A stretch of 38,396 bases of DNA, taken from Oehlia diaphana. Taxonomy: Eukaryota; Glomeromycota; Glomeromycetes; Glomerales; Glomeraceae. The stretch is taken from positions 28,232 to 66,627 of the forward strand of contig QZLH01000217.1 in the NCBI GenBank assembly GCA_003833135.1, given 5' to 3'. The notes beneath the pieces are model-generated. The model made no database searches and was not told the origin of the DNA. It saw nothing but the letters and a program-made list of their open reading frames with translations. Below, piece by piece: positions 1-11,190 of the stretch (the stretch's first letter is position 1; the number at the start of each line of letters is the position of its first letter). Position numbers and translations under genes: made by a program.

Positions 1-535
1 ATTACAACTTTTGCTTTTTAATGTAGATAGGTTGCAACCTATTACATACGACACTGTGTCTTAATATTACAGTTACGGCTAACATCTTTAGCAATTATAT
101 TTATTTGCAATACTATCTTTAACTTTTAGCATAATGTGAAATAGATATAAATTTAAAAAATTTTAAGGTTTACACAGAATATTTGAATATGGATCATGTG
201 AAATATAATGATACCAATATCATACCCATATCAGCTAATTATCGAAATTGGATCAAATTTTAAACCCCAAATCATAATAATTTTGATCAATGTTACACTA
301 CATCAATTAGTAAAAAAAAAAATCAAATGATCAAATTTGGTGAACTCACCCTAAAATAAAAAAAAAACATATGAAAAAACGCATCAAACCGATGAGCAGA
401 GCTAAAAACTGATGAGCTCGAGTAGCAGAAGGTAACTGGCATTTCGCGATTTCAAATGTTGACCATTACTAATGGTAATTTTTAAAAATTTATAAAATAA
501 TATTTATAAAGTATTTAAAAAGTATTCTTATCGTT
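1..535. other. AT-rich intergenic sequence, no gene seen
   Basis: I see no credible coding region here. The stretch is AT-rich with poly-A runs near 310 and 360. The final 30 bases before the first ORF contain a T-rich stretch ending in CAG (about 543-550), which could be a 3' splice site for the following gene. Confidence 0.5.
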
Positions 536-1210
536 ATGCTTAATTTTTCAGATTATTGTAATGGTAATATTAATATGTCAAGCATTATTCCACTCACAAC
601 TACATCAGAATTTTCCTGTTCCGCTTGTCAAAAAATATTCAAGAAGCAAAGCGGACTTTCACGGCATTTAACTATTGTGAAAAAATATAACATACTGCGA
701 AATAATTTAAATGATTTGTCAGAAACAAATAACAAAAATTTTAAAAATATCCTGGTTTATTTAATTCATTGCAAACTTCCAAATGAGTTCAAAAAGGAAG
801 GTCGCCAATTAGTATCTCTTGCTTGTACTGAGCATCAGTTTTTTGATATTTTCAAAGGATATATTCACTATCATAGCAATAAAAATATTTACAAATGTAT
901 TTTCCGAGGTACTACTGGATATCAAACATTAAGCGAAATCTTGAATAATCCATTATGGGGTCAAAGATTTTATGATGAAGAACAGCAAACCTACATTGTC
1001 TTATTTGATGATCCGCCTCAACATTTAAAAAATAATTCATTAGCTATTGCGGCCAATTGTGCTGAAGGTATAACCACTAAACGGCGCAAATTAAAATATA
1101 ATCCTGGAGAAGTCACTATTGAATGGAAGATTAAAGCTAAAAAGGATGCAAAAGAAAATTATTGTGAAGCGGGTTTTATATATATGCATTTTTGGGTAAA
1201 ACAAATTTAA
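536..1210 (+). CDS. Degenerate C2H2 zinc-finger-like protein of an expanded AM-fungal family
   Basis: Open frame of 224 codons. Near the N-terminus (about residues 28-44) there is half of a C2H2 finger: CSAC, a 12-residue spacer, then a His in LSRHLTIVKKY. The second zinc-binding His is missing, so the finger is probably non-functional or modified. The rest (LPNEFKKEGRQ, FFDIFKGYIHY, GYQTLSEIL, then a C-terminal YNPGEVTIEWK) is the kind of body I associate with a large, poorly characterised C2H2-containing family in Rhizophagus. Its function is unknown. The first ATG (536) overlaps a splice-acceptor-like TTTTTCAG, so the true start may be the in-frame ATG at 575, giving MSSIIPL. The stop lies where the 1.88 kb duplicated segment begins. 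Its neighbours are decayed repeat genes on the opposite strand, so this may itself be a repeat-family member. Confidence 0.55.
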   Translation: MLNFSDYCNGNINMSSIIPLTTTSEFSCSACQKIFKKQSGLSRHLTIVKKYNILRNNLNDLSETNNKNFKNILVYLIHCKLPNEFKKEGRQLVSLACTEHQFFDIFKGYIHYHSNKNIYKCIFRGTTGYQTLSEILNNPLWGQRFYDEEQQTYIVLFDDPPQHLKNNSLAIAANCAEGITTKRRKLKYNPGEVTIEWKIKAKKDAKENYCEAGFIYMHFWVKQI

Positions 1211-3084
1211 ATTTTTATAGAATTTAATTGTTTTATTAGTGGGAAAATTTATTAAAATTTTTTATCACACATATGTATATATAATAAATAAAAATTGATT
1301 TCTAAATATATTTTAAGTACAATGGCAAAAATAAATTTAAACTTATTATAGAGTGATGCGAATTTTGTCACACTGATTTATAAATAAATACACAATATTT
1401 TTTTTTTATCACAATAATTGCCAAAAAATGTTAATATATTTACAAAAATATTCTATATAAAATATTAAAATCTATAAAATATGAATACATTGAGGTTTAG
1501 GATATGAAAGGGGAATATTATTTTGAGTATAAAAAAAAAGCTGATTTTCGTGTTCTATAATCTCTTGAATAGCTGAAGTTTTATTTTGAAACTTTCCACC
1601 ATTCTTAAGAGTTTTACAAAAAAAGTAAGAAACATGATTATGATTTTTTTTTCAACAGCACTGCACGAAAAAGAATTTAATCCCCACCTTTGATGTTTAA
1701 GCATAAATTTCCAAATATGCGATACTAAGATATGAATATAAGGAGTTAAATCTGAGGATCGGTAAAGTCCTTGTACTAAAATAATATTAGTTTCAGGATT
1801 TACCACAGTTTTTTTTAAAAATAACTCATACCATTCTTTTGCTTTTAAGTGAAAATAGTGTGGATTTGTTTCTCTTTCTTCCAAAAGGTCATACAATTCA
1901 GCAAATCCATTCCATAAGCTTCTAATTAATGCAGCACGTTCCAGATCAAAAAGCTTAGCCAAATTAAATTTTCGAAGAACACAAAGCTTGTCATTTCCTA
2001 TCAGGGAAGTATAACACCAATTATCAGTATCACGAATCTTCCAAAATTCAAAACGGATTTTTAAGGTTTCCATCTCTTTAATTATAATATTTCGAGTTAT
2101 ATCATTAAATAATCCCTCATTTTTGATTTCTTGTAGCACTAATTCCCATAAATGATCAGTAATACTGACGCAACATAATATGGAGTTTATCTGGCACATA
2201 ATGGTCAAGTGGAATCATATTAAAAAGTGGAGGTGAGTGATGACCTAGATATGCTTTTGGATTTTCATTCAAAATACTCATCTTTTTACTAATTATCCAT
2301 TCAGTTTGCCTATCTTCACGTTAATTCTTAGCTATCTCACACCATGGACAAAAATAATTGGAGTTTGCAGCGTTAAAATCCAAGCAGGTGGTAAGAAACT
2401 TCCAATCAGTGCTAAAATAAAGTTTAAAGTTCCAAACATTATTATCAATGACCATTCCAATACTGCTTATCTCATGCAATTCTCGAATAAGAGTATTTGC
2501 TGCAATTTTTAAGGTTGAATAATTTTCAGTTCCTGGAAAAAGAACAACTGTATAATGGTAATTTGGCTCAAAAAGTTTTGCTGAATCATCTAATAATAAT
2601 ACAGTGATCATAATGTGTTTTACCTTTCGTCCAATGTTACGATCATCACCAGAGATACGAAGATGAATAATTGGCGATGCTGGATCTAATTTTTCATTTT
2701 GAATATATTCTGGTACTATATATTTAAGAATTTTTTTAATACTCCGATATGCACCTTTACCAATTGCACTGTTAACTTGCTCAACAATTATCAGATCAGT
2801 TATGTCAGGTTCTTCTGAAAAATCAGGTGTAATAGTAGGAGTTAAGTCAACAAAATTAATTGGTATTAATTGTTCCATGTGTGCATCAATCTCTTGACGA
2901 GTTTGAGAAACAGCATACTCCCGAGGTAATTTTGATTCCATAGCTGCAAAATAGCGATATGCATCACGTGGAATATTTTCTACATCTTGTATACGAACCA
3001 CTGATTGCAATTTTTGTTTTTGCTTATTAGGGTTTTTTTCTCCAAATGTTGTATAATAATCCTTATTTTGTACAGTAAATTCCA
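1203..3084. repeat. Copy A of a 1.88 kb direct duplication
   Basis: The sequence beginning AAATTTAAATTTTTATAG at 1203 recurs at 3086, and the two can be followed side by side to 3084 and 4951. They are about nine-tenths or more identical by eye, with scattered substitutions (mostly transitions) and short indels. Copy A ends exactly at the N at 3085. It contains the 3' two-thirds of the minus-strand repetitive gene. Confidence 0.9.
1465..3084 (-). pseudogene. Decayed copy A of a repetitive transposon-like gene
   Basis: Read on the minus strand, this is a broken coding sequence, truncated at its 5' end by the N at 3085. The upstream block (3010-2321) contains IIHLRISGDDRNIGRKVKH, then YHYTVVLFPGTENY, FSTDWKFL, CLDFNAANS and a CxxC-type YFCPWCEIAKN. 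It ends in a TAA at 2321-2323 where copy B has CAA, a C-to-T change. The frame then continues through PPLFNMIPLDHY, but a 4-base insertion near 2165 relative to copy B shifts it, and it resumes at TDHLWELVLQEI (2208-1555). A further shift in the poly-A near 1650 breaks the C-terminus. I associate this layout with a high-copy uncharacterised Rhizophagus family. It looks transposase-like, but I cannot name a transposon superfamily. Confidence 0.7.
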
Positions 3085-3085
3085 N
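3085..3085. other. Single ambiguous base at the repeat junction
   Basis: The only N in the window sits exactly between the end of copy A and the start of copy B. This is what two contigs joined end to end without merging their overlap would produce. Confidence 0.9.
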
Positions 3086-4951
3086 AAATTTAAATTTTTA
3101 TAGAATTTAATTGTTTTATTAGTGGGAAAATTTATTAAAATTTTTTATCACACGTATGTATATATAATAAATAAAAATTGATTTCTAAATATATTTTAAG
3201 TACAATGGCAAAAATAAATTTAAACTTATTATAGAGTGATGCGAATTTTGTCACACTGATTTATAAATAAATACACAATATTTTTTTTTTTATCGCAATA
3301 ATTGCCAAAAAATGTTAATATATTTACAAAAATATTCTATATAAAACATTAAAATCTATAAAATATGAATACATTGAGGTTTAGGATATGAAAGGGGAAT
3401 ATTATTTTGAGTATAAAAAAAAGCCAATTTTCGTGTTCCATAATATCTCGAATAGCTGAAGTTTTATTTTGAAACTTTCCACCATTCTTAAGAGTTTTAC
3501 GAAAAAAGTAAGAAACATGATTATGATTTTTTTTTTCAACAGTACTGCACGAAAAAGAATTTAATCCCCACCTTTGATGTTTAAGCATAAATTCTCAAAT
3601 ATGCGACACTAAGACATGAATATAAGAAGTTAAATCTGAGGATCGGTAAAGTCCTTGTACTAAAATAATATTAGTTTCAGGATTCACCACAGTTTTTTTT
3701 AAAAATAATTCATACCATTCTTTTGCTTTTAAGCGAAAATAGTGTGGATTTGTTTCTCTTTCTCCCAAAAGGTCATACAATTCAGCAAATCTATTCCATA
3801 AGCTTCTAATTAATGCAGCACGTTTTGGATCAAAAAGCTTAGCCAAATTAAATTTTCAAAGAACACAAAGCTTGTCATTTCCCATCAGGAAAGTATAACA
3901 CCAATTATCAGTATCACGAATCTTCTAAAATTCAAAACGGATTTTTAAGGTTAATTATAATATTTTGAATTATATCATTAAATAATCCCTCATTTTTGAT
4001 TTCTTGTAGCACTAATTCCCATAAACGATCAGTAATACGCAACATAATATGGAGTTTATCTAGCATATAATGGTCAAGTGGAATCATATTAAAAAGTGGA
4101 GGTGAGTGATGACCTGGATATGCTTTAGATTTTCATTCAAAATACTCATCTTTTTACTAATTATCTATTCAGTTTGCCTATCTTCACGTTGATTCTTAGC
4201 TATCTCACACTATGAACAAAAATAATTGAAGTTTGCAGCGTTAAAACCCAAGCAGGTGGCAAGAAACTTCCAATCAGAGCTAAAATAAAGTTTAAAGTTC
4301 TAAACTATATTATCAATGACCATTCCAATACTGCTTATCTCATGCAATTCTCGAATAAGAGTATCTGCTGCAATTTTTAAGGTTGAATAATTTTCAGTTC
4401 CTGAAAAAAAACAACTGTATAATGGTAATTTGGCTCAAAAAGTTTTGCTAAATCATCTAATAATGATACAGTGATCATAACATGTTTTACCTTTCGTCCA
4501 ACATTATGACCATCACCAGAGATACGAAGATGAATAATTGGCGATGCTGGATCTAATTTTTCATTTTGAATATATGCTGGTACTATATATTTAAGAATTT
4601 TTTTAATACTCTGGTATGCACCTTTACCAATTGCACTGTTAACTTGCTTAACAATTATCAGATTAGTTATGTCAGATTCTTCTGAAAAATTGGGTGTAAT
4701 AGTAGGAGTTAAGTCAACAAAATTAATTGGTATTAATTGTTCCTTGTGTGCATCAATCTCTTGACGAGTTTGAGAAACAGCATACTTCTGAGGTAATTTT
4801 GATTCCATAGCTACAAAATAGCGATATGCATCACGTGGAACATTTTCTACATCTTGTATACGAACCACTGATTGCAATTTTTGTTTTTGCTTATTAGGGT
4901 TTTTTTCTCCAAATGTTGTATAATAATCCTTATTTTGTACAGTAAATTCCA
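3086..4951. repeat. Copy B of the 1.88 kb direct duplication
   Basis: Homologous along its whole length to 1203-3084. It starts immediately after the N, and the homology ends at TCCA (4951). It is slightly shorter than copy A because of small deletions, for example near 3955, and the 4-base difference near 4036. Unlike copy A, it continues without a break into the 5' part of the same minus-strand gene. Confidence 0.9.
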
Positions 4952-5608
4952 ATGTCTTTAAGACAACGTGATCTTTAGGATTGTAGTAATTTTGAATTGA
5001 ATTTTCAAAGTTTATTTGTACACATTTTGCAAGACCTTTAGTATGTCTGATTTGTGTAGTTTTACTTGATTCATCATGAAGTTTTAATGTCCATGGTTTG
5101 CTTTTGCGATTTCTATCAATACATTTTAATTGAAGTCCAAAGAGATGAACTCCAGAAACTGCAGTTTTCTTATTTGGAGTTATTATCTGATAAAATAATT
5201 ATATATTAAATCATTTTCTTTGCGAGCTTATACAAAAAATAAAAATATAATTGAATTAAAACTTACATTATGTAATTCAACGGAAGCATTAAATGTAGAT
5301 TGAACTGAAACAACTTGGTGCTGAAAATTATTCCCAAAACAAATTAAGTAATGTGGATTACCTTCTATATAATATATGGAACATTGAATAGTTTGACAGT
5401 TATTAGACCGGCCCTAGGTAGTTTTAATAATATAATTGTCAGGCACAGGAAAATAATTAGGCGCTTCTGTAAACTTCAATTGTGCAACTGGTGGGTAGAC
5501 ACCTTCTTGAATAACAGTATAGCTAAATTTCCAGTCACTATAATATATTATTTCAGGTGAAGCAGGATAGTTTTCCTGCTTATAAGGTCTTTGCTTAGAA
5601 TTTGACAT
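3349..5608 (-). pseudogene. Decayed copy B of the repetitive transposon-like gene, with its 5' end
   Basis: This copy keeps the 5' end. A start at 5608 gives MSNSKQRPYKQENYPASPEI. The frame is interrupted by an in-frame TAG near 5414-5416 and then stays open through a GTAAGT intron (about 5187-5266, acceptor ATCAG). It continues through VSGVHLFGLQLK, TKGLAKCVQINFEN and VQNKDYYTTFGEKNPNK into the region shared with copy A (HLRISGDGHNVGRKVKHVM). Lesions include a small deletion near 4408 that shifts the frame at the FPGTENY motif, a Trp-to-stop TAG where copy A has FCPWCE, and further indels near 3900-4040. The C-terminal part (LFDPKRAALIRSLW, FRLKAKEWYELFLKK, ending VSYFFRKTLKNGGKFQNK) is readable. 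Copy A and copy B carry different lesions. No transposase catalytic triad or terminal repeats were identified. Confidence 0.7.
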
Positions 5609-8600
5609 TGAAATACAGTAAAATGCGTAAAATAAAAAAGTTGGTGTTAAAAATTGTGCAACAGATCGCTTTAGTACTATAAATATGGAAAATCTGAATA
5701 GTAACTTTTGATAATTGGTATTGACGCTAAATGTGTCAGATGATTGACCATCATTATTATTGGCTATAAAAATTTGGGGTTATCTCAAAAATTTAGGGTT
5801 AGGGTGTAGATTAGCGCATATGCTTTTATTTTTTTTATATAATATATGTATTTTTTACTATTTTGCAAGTTTACTTAAGGTATCAAAAAGGATTTTAAAT
5901 GCCATTTTTGACTTATATATAAAAAAACTGTTTTTGCTGATCATTTTCTAAATTTTTTTAAAAGTGATTGGCAAAATTAATTATTTATAGGTAAAGTCAA
6001 AACTAACATTTAAAAGCATCTTTGATGCCTTAGGTAAACTTGTAAAGCAGGCAAAAATTCATTTATCTACTAATTTTAAAGTTTATACTATTAGTCAAAA
6101 TGGTAATAATCATATGATCCAGGTTTAAACATCTTATGTTTAACTAGAAATTGCCTAAATTTTATAATTTAATTTAACAAATATTTATAAATATATTAAA
6201 TCTAATTTATAATATATTTGTAAAACTATTATTAACTAGTTTAACTAGTTGTTTGAAGCGAATATGAAAAACTATATATGTCTACGTACTATGAAAAATG
6301 ATTAATCACATATCCCAGAATTTCAAGACATTATTAGAAAATTGCAATTACGTAAATTTCTCTATTCAGGAATTTCAAGACGTTATTTTGCTAATCAGCA
6401 AAAAATTACTGGAATTCTAAAATATTATACTACTAATTAGTAAACTATTCTTTGATATATATTAACTTCGCTTTAGACTTATAACAGTTCTTGTTTTCTA
6501 GTAATTAATATATAGAGTGAATTATTTACCATACCTTATATTATAATGCATCCTTCCTTTTTTAAATTATTTATGTTAATCTTTAGTATATATACTGCTA
6601 CCCATTGCATTTTCCTTAAATTGGCAAATGATAAATATAAAAATATATATAAATTTATAATGTAGGGTGTAGTAAATACATTATTTCCAATATATATTAA
6701 TTAAATTTAAACAAATTTTATTTGTAGAAACTTATCTTCAAAAATATTTAAAAGTTAACAATTTAATTATATATAAAACTTTTTAAAATATAAAGAAAAT
6801 CTAAGTTTACAGTTATTAAAATTATCATTAATGAAAACTATTTCAAATTGGTAATTTTATCAAAACTTGAAGTTTGAAATCCAAATGAATTTTAAAAAAA
6901 TTTCTTAATTGATAATCTATAAGAAATTACATATAAAATTTGATGTAGACCATATATTAATTTGTCATAATACGCTAACTTTAATTATTTCTAATGTAAC
7001 AAAAACTAAAAGTATAATTTACTAAAAATAACACAAATAATAATCACATTTTTATCTTTCAAAATCACTAAGTGTAAAACTGAAGTTTACCTTAGAAGCA
7101 CATGGCATTTACTATGTTATTAGGTAAACTAAGGTTTTAAAAGTACAAATTATGAAAATATTTTTATATTTCACTAAATTTTCATGCATATTTGCTTTAT
7201 TTTTAGTATATTTTATAAGTAGACTATGCTGTAATAACTTCTAATCTGACAAATTCAAGTTTTTTTTGCACTTATTATACAAGTGATATGGTATGATAAA
7301 ATTAGTTATTGTCTTTCAAATTTCAGATCTCTTAGAAATTGTACTTTTTCTAATATTATATTATAGTTTTTTTGTATGAGATTGGTTGGAAAACTGTAAA
7401 AAACTATTTCATTAAAGCAAAATGGCATTATTTAAACATTTGGCTAGCGAAATTCATGAATAACTTAACATTTAGAAATGTGACTTTTAATTAATAAATT
7501 TCTGTCAAATTTTATTATATTTTCGCTACTTGATTTACTGATCACCAATTAAAGTTTTATTATTAAAAGATATCTTACAAATAACCCAAAATAAGAAAAA
7601 CTAATATTTTTTATTAGTATTCTTTTATTGAAAAAAATGGTTAACTTATAAGTAAATGAGAAATGTAATCATTTATTGTAGTCTATTATAAATTACATTT
7701 AAATTCCTAATATTATTTTACTTTAGTTAAAAAAGGTAAATTTTTATATCCAAAAATATTTAATAAGTATAATGATAATTTTAATTATAATTGCAAAAAA
7801 CCTTTAAATTTGCAATTATTTATAATATTATATTTATTAATAATTATTAACTTTAGCTTATTAAAATTCTTTTAATAAAATTGTATTAAAAAGTAAGTTT
7901 AATTAATAATTAATAAAGGTTTTATATATAAATATATAACCTTTATTAGGATTAAGTAGGAAAAATAATTTAAATTAAATAAATTAAAAAGTTATATAGT
8001 TTGATAAATCCAATATTTTGCAAACTTTGAAGCTTTTAAAAAATTTCTATTTCTTTTAATTTATTTATTTCAACTATATTAAAATATTTTAAAAATAGAC
8101 ATAAAAGTTGACATACTTGTTAGCAAAAAGAGAATCTAATTTACTTTATTACCTAGATACTAATTTTCGCCAGTTATAAAACTGACGGACCAATTAATAT
8201 CGATCTAGTTTAGTATTATTAATACTTGAATTATATTTATCAAAAATTCTAATACTAAAAGTGATAATAATTCGTTAAATTTTATTATTTAATAATTCCG
8301 AAATTTTAGTGATCCTTATCTTGCTCCTTGGTAAAGTGAAACATGTGAATAAATGGCGAAGGAGGCGAGATATGTGTTTGCCACAACCTTCCCAATTCGA
8401 ATAAAAGTATTACGAGAGGGCGCTATTGAACTTTTACTCACAATCAAAAAAAAAAAGTTACTCCGAATATTTCGTTATTTAGTAGTATATGTATAAATAT
8501 TTACAGAAAATATTTTTTTTATATTTATTTACCCAATAATAAATCGGAAAAATAAGATAAGGTTTCATTGACTTAACAGAATATAGATGCGATCATCATT

Positions 8601-11190
8601 GAAAAAAACTGTAATACCGTATGTTATAGAAGTTGAGTTCGACAAATAATTTATTTGAGAGATATTTTTGTTTACTGCGGATAAGCTAATGTTATCAATT
8701 AAGAGGCTAAAAACAAAAAAATAAACTGTCCAAAAATTGATTATTTATTTACCCCTGACTTTTTTCTGGGAAAGAAAAATCTTAGAGATCAGACAATGCA
8801 AATATATATATATATATATATATACTCTTTACTTCTTATCTATCGTTAGCAATTCATAATTTTCGGCAAGGAGCGAATAAATTTTTAGTTAGTCATCACA
8901 TATACAGATAGTGTAATATATTAAATTGGAATATAGTGCTTGAAACTATAATAAATAACTATTCCCTCACTAGTCAATTATCATATGAAGTGGGTTACCT
9001 TTTTTTTTTAATGTGCTGAACTAACGCCATTCGACATTCCGTAACAATGATTATATTGTCATCCTTATCACTTTAAAATTTACCCAGTTAGCGAGCGAGG
9101 GATTATTAAATAATTCAACATATTCAGGATTATTCAAATTTGTACTCGGTTTAATTTAGTCATATTGTGATATCATTGACGCAATTGACATTTGAAACAC
9201 ATATTTATAACCGTTTCACGTGATTTGGACATATTTAAAAAAAATGTCACTGCAAATATTAAATATTATTCATCCAAAAAAGTGTTATTTCATAAGATTT
9301 TTTATTAATAGTGAATAAATTCGACTGAAGAATTCATTCATTGTTTAATTTCTTTGTTGACCAAGTTTATAAATAAAAATCGGTTATCAAATTGGAAGTT
9401 TAAGGAAGTACCTTTGTTCATATAAATTGTTATACCAGGATAGTATGTAAAATTACCAGAAAATCCGGAGATGATTTTCATTACCTTAAAAAATAAAATT
9501 TCACCTTTCTTTTAAATTTAGAACTTTTAGCAATTCCATGTGGAGATTTATGTATTTAATGTTATACATTATACAACAATCACCTTGTCGTTTAATTTTA
9601 ACATACTATCAAGGTTGGGAAAATGCCGCAGTAATGACGCAAAAAAAAAAACATATTACGCCACGCTATGTTCGGAGTTCTAATCGCGATTGTAAATGAA
9701 GAATTTCGTCATAAGTATAAAATTTTTATAATTTTTATAATTTCTATTATGCATCCTCCGGTCTCAACGACAGAACTTTTGTTCGGATAAATATTCAAAT
9801 TAATTTAGATTTAAAAAAGTCCGTGCGGGTATTATTTATTATAGGACCGGTTCACTAACTAGTTTATTTAAAATTAAAATAGCGTAATGAAATCTAAAAA
9901 TATTTTTCCGCGATTCATGTGATCTGTCTGTTCCTTTTCTCGATCTACTTTTGGTCCCACTAACATTCTTTTTTATATTTTATGGATAACTAGTATTTAA
10001 TGAGGCTCGGTTATTTATATTATACTAGTTTGATATTCAATTATATTAATAATTATACAGAAAGAGGCCAAGTCTTTACATTTCCAACTTTGGAAGCTTG
10101 AGGACCCATATGTCAAGTCACATTATTCAATTAATTCATTACATTTTTTTATATTAAACTTATATATAAATAAATTCATTTTCATTTTATTTATACCTAA
10201 AAAATTAGTTCTTTTTTTCTTTAGAATTTTTGTGTAGCATTAAACCAATTTTCGGGTGATGTTAAACAATATATCTTCCGTTTTAAAAAATTACTAATTA
10301 AATTACTTGCATGTGGGTCTAAATTACTATACAATCTATTTATTTATACAAAGTTAATAAAAAAAAAAAAAAATGCCGTGACTTTTCATTGACGTCAATT
10401 TAATAAAATCAACCACAATTTGTAAATTATTTTAGCCACCTTCAACAGGTGTTTCGGTTATTTTCAGAGGGAAACAAAGAACGCTTATTCCCTTTCGTTC
10501 TAGTTCTCAACAAACATAATTTTTTTTTATTTAAAAATTATCTTCGACTCGTATGTTTTATGGAACTATAAGACAATTTTTTTTTTAAATTTTATTATTT
10601 TCGATTAACTTTTACGATTACTTAAAAAAAAAAAATTTTTTTTACCTTTTCTTAAATATATTTCGTTTATTTTATTTTATTTTAATTATTTGGCAATCTG
10701 GCAAATTTCGTTTTTTAATTAATTATTTTTCGATATTTTTTACTTTTTTAAATTATTTACCGACAAAAAATTGGCAGAAAAAAAATCGTTTTTTTCTATT
10801 ATTATTATAATTTTATCTATTACCAATAGGAACAAGAACGCTGGACGACTTCCTTTAACTAAATCTTGAAAAGCATTAATTATAATACTTTTCATCTCGG
10901 TTTAACTTATTATTTCCTGGTGAAAACCCAATTTTTCGTTTATTTATTTATATATATTTATATATATATATATATTTATATTATTTCGTAATATTTGAAG
11001 TTCGACCAGTTTTTCCTTGTATCTTTCTTATTTCGACTTTTACATTTTCAATTTATAAAATTTAGAGAGAGCTGACCTTTTACAATGTAAGTTTTATTTT
11101 AAAAGCAGATAGTGTCGGTACAAACAAAATTTTATATATTTTTATTTATTTATTTATTTATTTATTTTTTAGTCATAAGTCATAACTATA
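5609..11190. other. 5.6 kb AT-rich gene desert
   Basis: No gene can be supported here. It contains abundant A/T runs, an (AT)11 microsatellite at about 8802-8824, a (TTTA)n tract at about 11141-11167 just upstream of the next gene, and a TTCACGTGAT palindrome-like site at 9215-9224. A slightly less AT-rich patch at about 8340-8440 resembles nothing I know. Two short coding-like stretches (5991-6128 and 6298-6426) may be remnants of decayed genes. The last 100 bases may hold a 5' UTR intron of the downstream gene: GTAAGT at 11087, acceptor TTTTTTAG ending at 11172. Confidence 0.6.
5991..6128 (+). pseudogene. Possible exon remnant (45 codons)
   Basis: Immediately after a splice-acceptor-like ATTTATAG the sequence stays open for 45 codons and ends in TAA. 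It encodes balanced, protein-like sequence (SIFDALGKLVKQ, then NFKVYTISQNGNN) rather than the Lys/Asn/Phe/Ile-rich noise typical of this desert. No matching upstream exon was found and the family is not recognised. A chance open frame of this length in such AT-rich DNA is possible. Confidence 0.22.

Noticed and set aside
1465..5608. Assignment of the repetitive gene to the KDZ (Kyakuja-Dileera-Zisupton) transposon group
   Set aside because: The CPWC motif and length are suggestive, but I cannot see the defining catalytic motifs or terminal repeats, so no superfamily is named.
5793..5804. TTAGGGTTAGGG, telomere-like
   Set aside because: Only two units, not at an end and not part of an array; chance or a minor relic.
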